DNA from: Bacteroidales bacterium
GTDB taxonomy: Bacteria; Bacteroidota; Bacteroidia; Bacteroidales; P3
Direction of reading: 5' to 3'
Assembly: GCA_016281475.1 (NCBI GenBank)
Contig: JAEEIS010000136.1
Location: forward strand, 1 to 35,446
Length of the DNA: 35,446 nucleotides
The translations under genes and the position numbers were made by a program. This document shows, piece by piece, positions 32,909-35,446 of the stretch (position 1 is its first letter; the number at the start of each line of letters is the position of its first letter). The notes beneath the pieces were generated by a model. That model saw only the letters and a program-made list of their open reading frames with translations, made no database searches and was not told the DNA's origin.

Positions 32909-35446
32909 ATGAAAAAGATATATCTTCTCTCCAGTCTGATATTGTTATTGGCAGGCAATAATTGTGCCGAAGCATCACCACGTCTGATGAACTACGACCT
33001 TCAAACGGTGAACGATAGTGTAGAGCACGTGACGGCGTGCGACAGCCTTGTATGGCACGGTGTCAGTTATACCACGTCGGGAGTGTATCTCTACGACCAT
33101 ACCCTCTCCGAGCCAGACCGCCCCGGAGTAGACACACTGCATCTGACCATACACCACAGCACCCATACAAGCGATACCGTCACCGCCTGCGACACATATC
33201 TTTGGCGTGGAAAAGGATATACCTCGACCGACACCTATACAACCGACTACGTCAATGCCGACGGCTGTGCTAGCACCGACACGCTCCACCTCACCCTCAA
33301 CACCTCCACCCACAATAGCGACACCGCCTCGGCCATCGATAGTTATCTCTGGCACGGAGTGGAATACACCGCTACGGGTATCTATACTTACCACTACACC
33401 AACGCCGACGGCTGCGCGAGCACCGACACGCTGCTGTTGACCATCAATGCTGCCACCCCGACCGATTCGGAAACACCCTCGGTGGTGGTGACAACCCTCC
33501 TCGATGTCACCGACCCCGACGACGGCGTCATCACCCTGCGAGAAGCCATGCTATATGCCATGGCCGACTCTACGTTGGATAGACAAATCACCTTCAATCT
33601 GCCCTCCGGCACTCAGCACACCATCGTTCTCTCATCCCCATTGCCCACACTCAATGGCGACACCCTCAGCATCGACGGTGGCAGCGCACCCATACGCATC
33701 GATGGCAACAACCAATATCAGCTGTTTCGGTTGGAGAACAATGCCAGCCTCACACTTCACAACATGGTGTTGGCACACGGTTACGTCTCCGAGGGTAGGG
33801 GAGGAGCCATCTATTGCTATTCAGGCCAGTTGACCCTCAACCACTGCCGCCTGTTGGGTAACAGGGTGGAGGCCAATCAGACCGACAGTGCTACCGCCTG
33901 CTATGGCGGAGCCATATATGCCGACGGCAACGCTGGCATCACGTTGCTCAACACCGTGTTCGACAGCAATACAGCCACCGTGGCGGTTGCCGCTGCCACT
34001 GGCTCGCACTCATACGGCGGAGCCATCGCCATACCCCAGTCGGCCAATGCCACCATCGAGAACTGCCGCTTCCAAGGCAACACCGCTGAGCGCGGTGGGG
34101 CCATCTTTGGGCAGACTACCAGCTCATACACCAACCGCACCATATATGTCAGCCGCAGCAGCTTCTGTGGCAACAGTGCCAATATTGAAGGCGGTGCCAT
34201 GGCATTAGCGGGCATCAATTGTTGGACCCACAGCAGTACCTTCTATGGCAACACGGCATCCTATGGCGGAGCCATAAATCTGGGAGGCTCCATCAACCGC
34301 TCCCCATCCATTACCAGCTGCACATTTGTTGCCAACGGCAGCACATCCGGCTCCGAAGGCAGTGCCGTTCGTGTCGACTATGGCAACAACAACTTGCAAC
34401 TATGCAACAATCTATTTGTCGGCACCGTCCCCACCGCCACGGCCTACGACATCCGCATTATGGGCAATACCACCACCTATGCATGGGGTGACATATTCAG
34501 CAACACCAACCTGCCATCTATGCGTGTCCAACGTTTGGGCATACCCAGTACGACCGTTGCCGCCGACCAGATTGCTGCTACTGCCGTCGATACCCTGATT
34601 GACGGTGTGCCACACACCATTTTCCCACCCATCCAGGGGTCGGTGGCCTCCACCATGGGAGTGGCGACAGGCCTCATGGCAGGCACACCAAGCGCCACTG
34701 CGCACTGGCAATCCGCATGGACCAACAACCTTACTTCGTCGACAACCTCTTCTGCCGTCGTCATAGACTCGCTCGACGAGCTGGGCAACCGTCGCATGCC
34801 CACTGGCGGCCTTCATAGCGTGGGCTCCATCCAATGGATGGCCCACCAGTTCGACACCGTCGTACTCTGCAGCAACACCCCCTATGCCCACCACGGCTAT
34901 ACCCACACCGCCTCGGGCGACTACATCGACACCCTCCGTTCCACCATTCTCGACACCGTCCTCCATCTCCATCTGCTGCTGCACACCGACAGCGACACCA
35001 TTTGGGAAATAACCGCCTGCGAAAGCTTCAATTGGTACGACTCGCTTTACACCGCCAATACCGACACCGCAATCCACACCCTCCCGCAATCCAATGCCCA
35101 GGGATGCGACAGCATTGCACACCTACATCTCACGCTTAGCCAAGCCACTCACAACAGCGAGACCGTCACCGCCTGCGACAGCTACACATGGCATGAGGTG
35201 GAATACACCTCTACGGGCACTTACACCTACGGCTACTCCAATGCCGATGGCTGTGCAAGTACCGATACGTTGCACCTGACTGTCAACGCCACCACTCACG
35301 ACTCCTACACCGATACTGTCTGCAATAGCCATATTTGGAACGGAGTGGAATATACCGCCACGGGCACCTACACTTACAACTACACCAATGCCGACGGCTG
35401 CCCCAGCACCGACACCCTGGCCCTCGTAGTTCAAACTGGTACATAC
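32909..35446 (+). CDS. Large repeat surface protein (adhesin-like), 3'-truncated by window edge
   Basis: One frame is open from the ATG at 32909 to the last base, 846 codons with no stop. The signal peptide is MKKIYLLSSLILLLAGNNC, with likely cleavage after AEA. Three modules of about 49 residues follow (43-182), built on (A)CDSYxWHG-x2-YT-x-TGxYTY and NADGCASTDTLHLT. The middle (about 195-560) starts with a CSLREA-like DGVITLREAMLYA and continues as a right-handed beta-helix with repeated GGAI turns, as in polymorphic outer-membrane proteins. Further copies of the 49-residue module follow from about residue 703. Such proteins are cell-surface or secreted, probably via type IX secretion, whose C-terminal signal would lie beyond the window. 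Codons are heavily C-ending. Confidence 0.85.
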   Translation, partial: MKKIYLLSSLILLLAGNNCAEASPRLMNYDLQTVNDSVEHVTACDSLVWHGVSYTTSGVYLYDHTLSEPDRPGVDTLHLTIHHSTHTSDTVTACDTYLWRGKGYTSTDTYTTDYVNADGCASTDTLHLTLNTSTHNSDTASAIDSYLWHGVEYTATGIYTYHYTNADGCASTDTLLLTINAATPTDSETPSVVVTTLLDVTDPDDGVITLREAMLYAMADSTLDRQITFNLPSGTQHTIVLSSPLPTLNGDTLSIDGGSAPIRIDGNNQYQLFRLENNASLTLHNMVLAHGYVSEGRGGAIYCYSGQLTLNHCRLLGNRVEANQTDSATACYGGAIYADGNAGITLLNTVFDSNTATVAVAAATGSHSYGGAIAIPQSANATIENCRFQGNTAERGGAIFGQTTSSYTNRTIYVSRSSFCGNSANIEGGAMALAGINCWTHSSTFYGNTASYGGAINLGGSINRSPSITSCTFVANGSTSGSEGSAVRVDYGNNNLQLCNNLFVGTVPTATAYDIRIMGNTTTYAWGDIFSNTNLPSMRVQRLGIPSTTVAADQIAATAVDTLIDGVPHTIFPPIQGSVASTMGVATGLMAGTPSATAHWQSAWTNNLTSSTTSSAVVIDSLDELGNRRMPTGGLHSVGSIQWMAHQFDTVVLCSNTPYAHHGYTHTASGDYIDTLRSTILDTVLHLHLLLHTDSDTIWEITACESFNWYDSLYTANTDTAIHTLPQSNAQGCDSIAHLHLTLSQATHNSETVTACDSYTWHEVEYTSTGTYTYGYSNADGCASTDTLHLTVNATTHDSYTDTVCNSHIWNGVEYTATGTYTYNYTNADGCPSTDTLALVVQTGTY
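33035..33454 (+). repeat. N-terminal array of three 49-50-residue coding repeats
   Basis: Units begin at 33035, 33185 and 33332, giving lengths of 150 and 147 bases. Each codes for a (T)ACDxYxWxG start and an NADGCASTDTL end; the first lacks the NADGCAS part. Confidence 0.8.
35015..35446 (+). repeat. C-terminal array of the same coding repeat, running off the window
   Basis: Units begin at 35015, 35171 and 35318 (156 then 147 bases), with a degenerate unit before them from about 34860. The last two are close copies of the N-terminal units. The array is cut by the window edge, so the copy number is unknown. Confidence 0.8.

Noticed and set aside
33035..33454. Non-coding tandem repeat or CRISPR-like array
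   Set aside because: The periodicity is a multiple of three and lies in one long open frame with conserved amino acids, so it is a protein repeat.

Overview
The window looks like a chromosomal segment of a gut- or oral-type Bacteroidales bacterium (phylum Bacteroidota). The evidence is several TAnnTTTG-type -7 promoter boxes, almost no Shine-Dalgarno sites, DUF4254 next to a family 9 glycosyltransferase, secreted proteins with short signal peptides ending in AQ or a lipobox, an RNase G gene downstream of HU, and a large T/D/H-rich repeat surface protein. The genus cannot be fixed from sequence alone.

Layout. 1-4322: end of a TonB-like protein, a lipoprotein with a His/Cys pair resembling clan CD peptidases, a tightly overlapping cell-surface operon (DUF4254, glycosyltransferase 9, single-HKD phospholipase D-like protein) and another lipoprotein. 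4328-5854 (minus): a histidine kinase with no response regulator beside it. 6014-8244: mtnN-luxS (S-adenosylhomocysteine recycling and AI-2 synthesis), tRNA-Arg(CCG) and a CPBP membrane protease. 8457-11282: HU, a 29-residue basic protein, a terminator, RNase G and a GH25 lysozyme. 11527-13107: CTP synthase. 13132-16747: an AT-richer, island-like stretch. It starts with a promoter and a strongly structured candidate RNA that ends in a T-run, followed directly by an SF2 helicase, a small helical protein and then a PRPP-binding phosphoribosyltransferase. 16929-20062: both subunits of B12/PLP lysine 5,6-aminomutase (kamD, kamE) and one CoA-transferase subunit (atoA), which is part of the lysine-to-butyrate fermentation pathway. 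20093-26126: an outer-membrane barrel protein, a 1190-residue GH2-fold protein that has lost both catalytic glutamates, tcdA and a lipoprotein. 26302-27660: trigger factor. 27661-28422: a gene-free region with a terminator and a 330-bp composite palindromic element. 28423-32740: an FKBP isomerase (minus), a secreted helical protein, an outer-membrane barrel protein and a two-Rossmann protein with a possible degenerate RyR-like end. 32909 to the window end: a large repeat adhesin-like protein, still open at the edge.

Strongest leads: (a) the structured RNA plus helicase / small protein / phosphoribosyltransferase island, where the small protein repeats a roughly 65-residue module also found inside the helicase; (b) the GH2 pseudoenzyme; (c) the TIR-bounded palindromic element at 28084-28413; (d) a family of palindromic low-complexity spacers seen in three intergenic gaps. 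The + strand also appears to alternate between G-rich and C-rich blocks regardless of gene direction. All family names come from motif recognition by eye; no database search was run.
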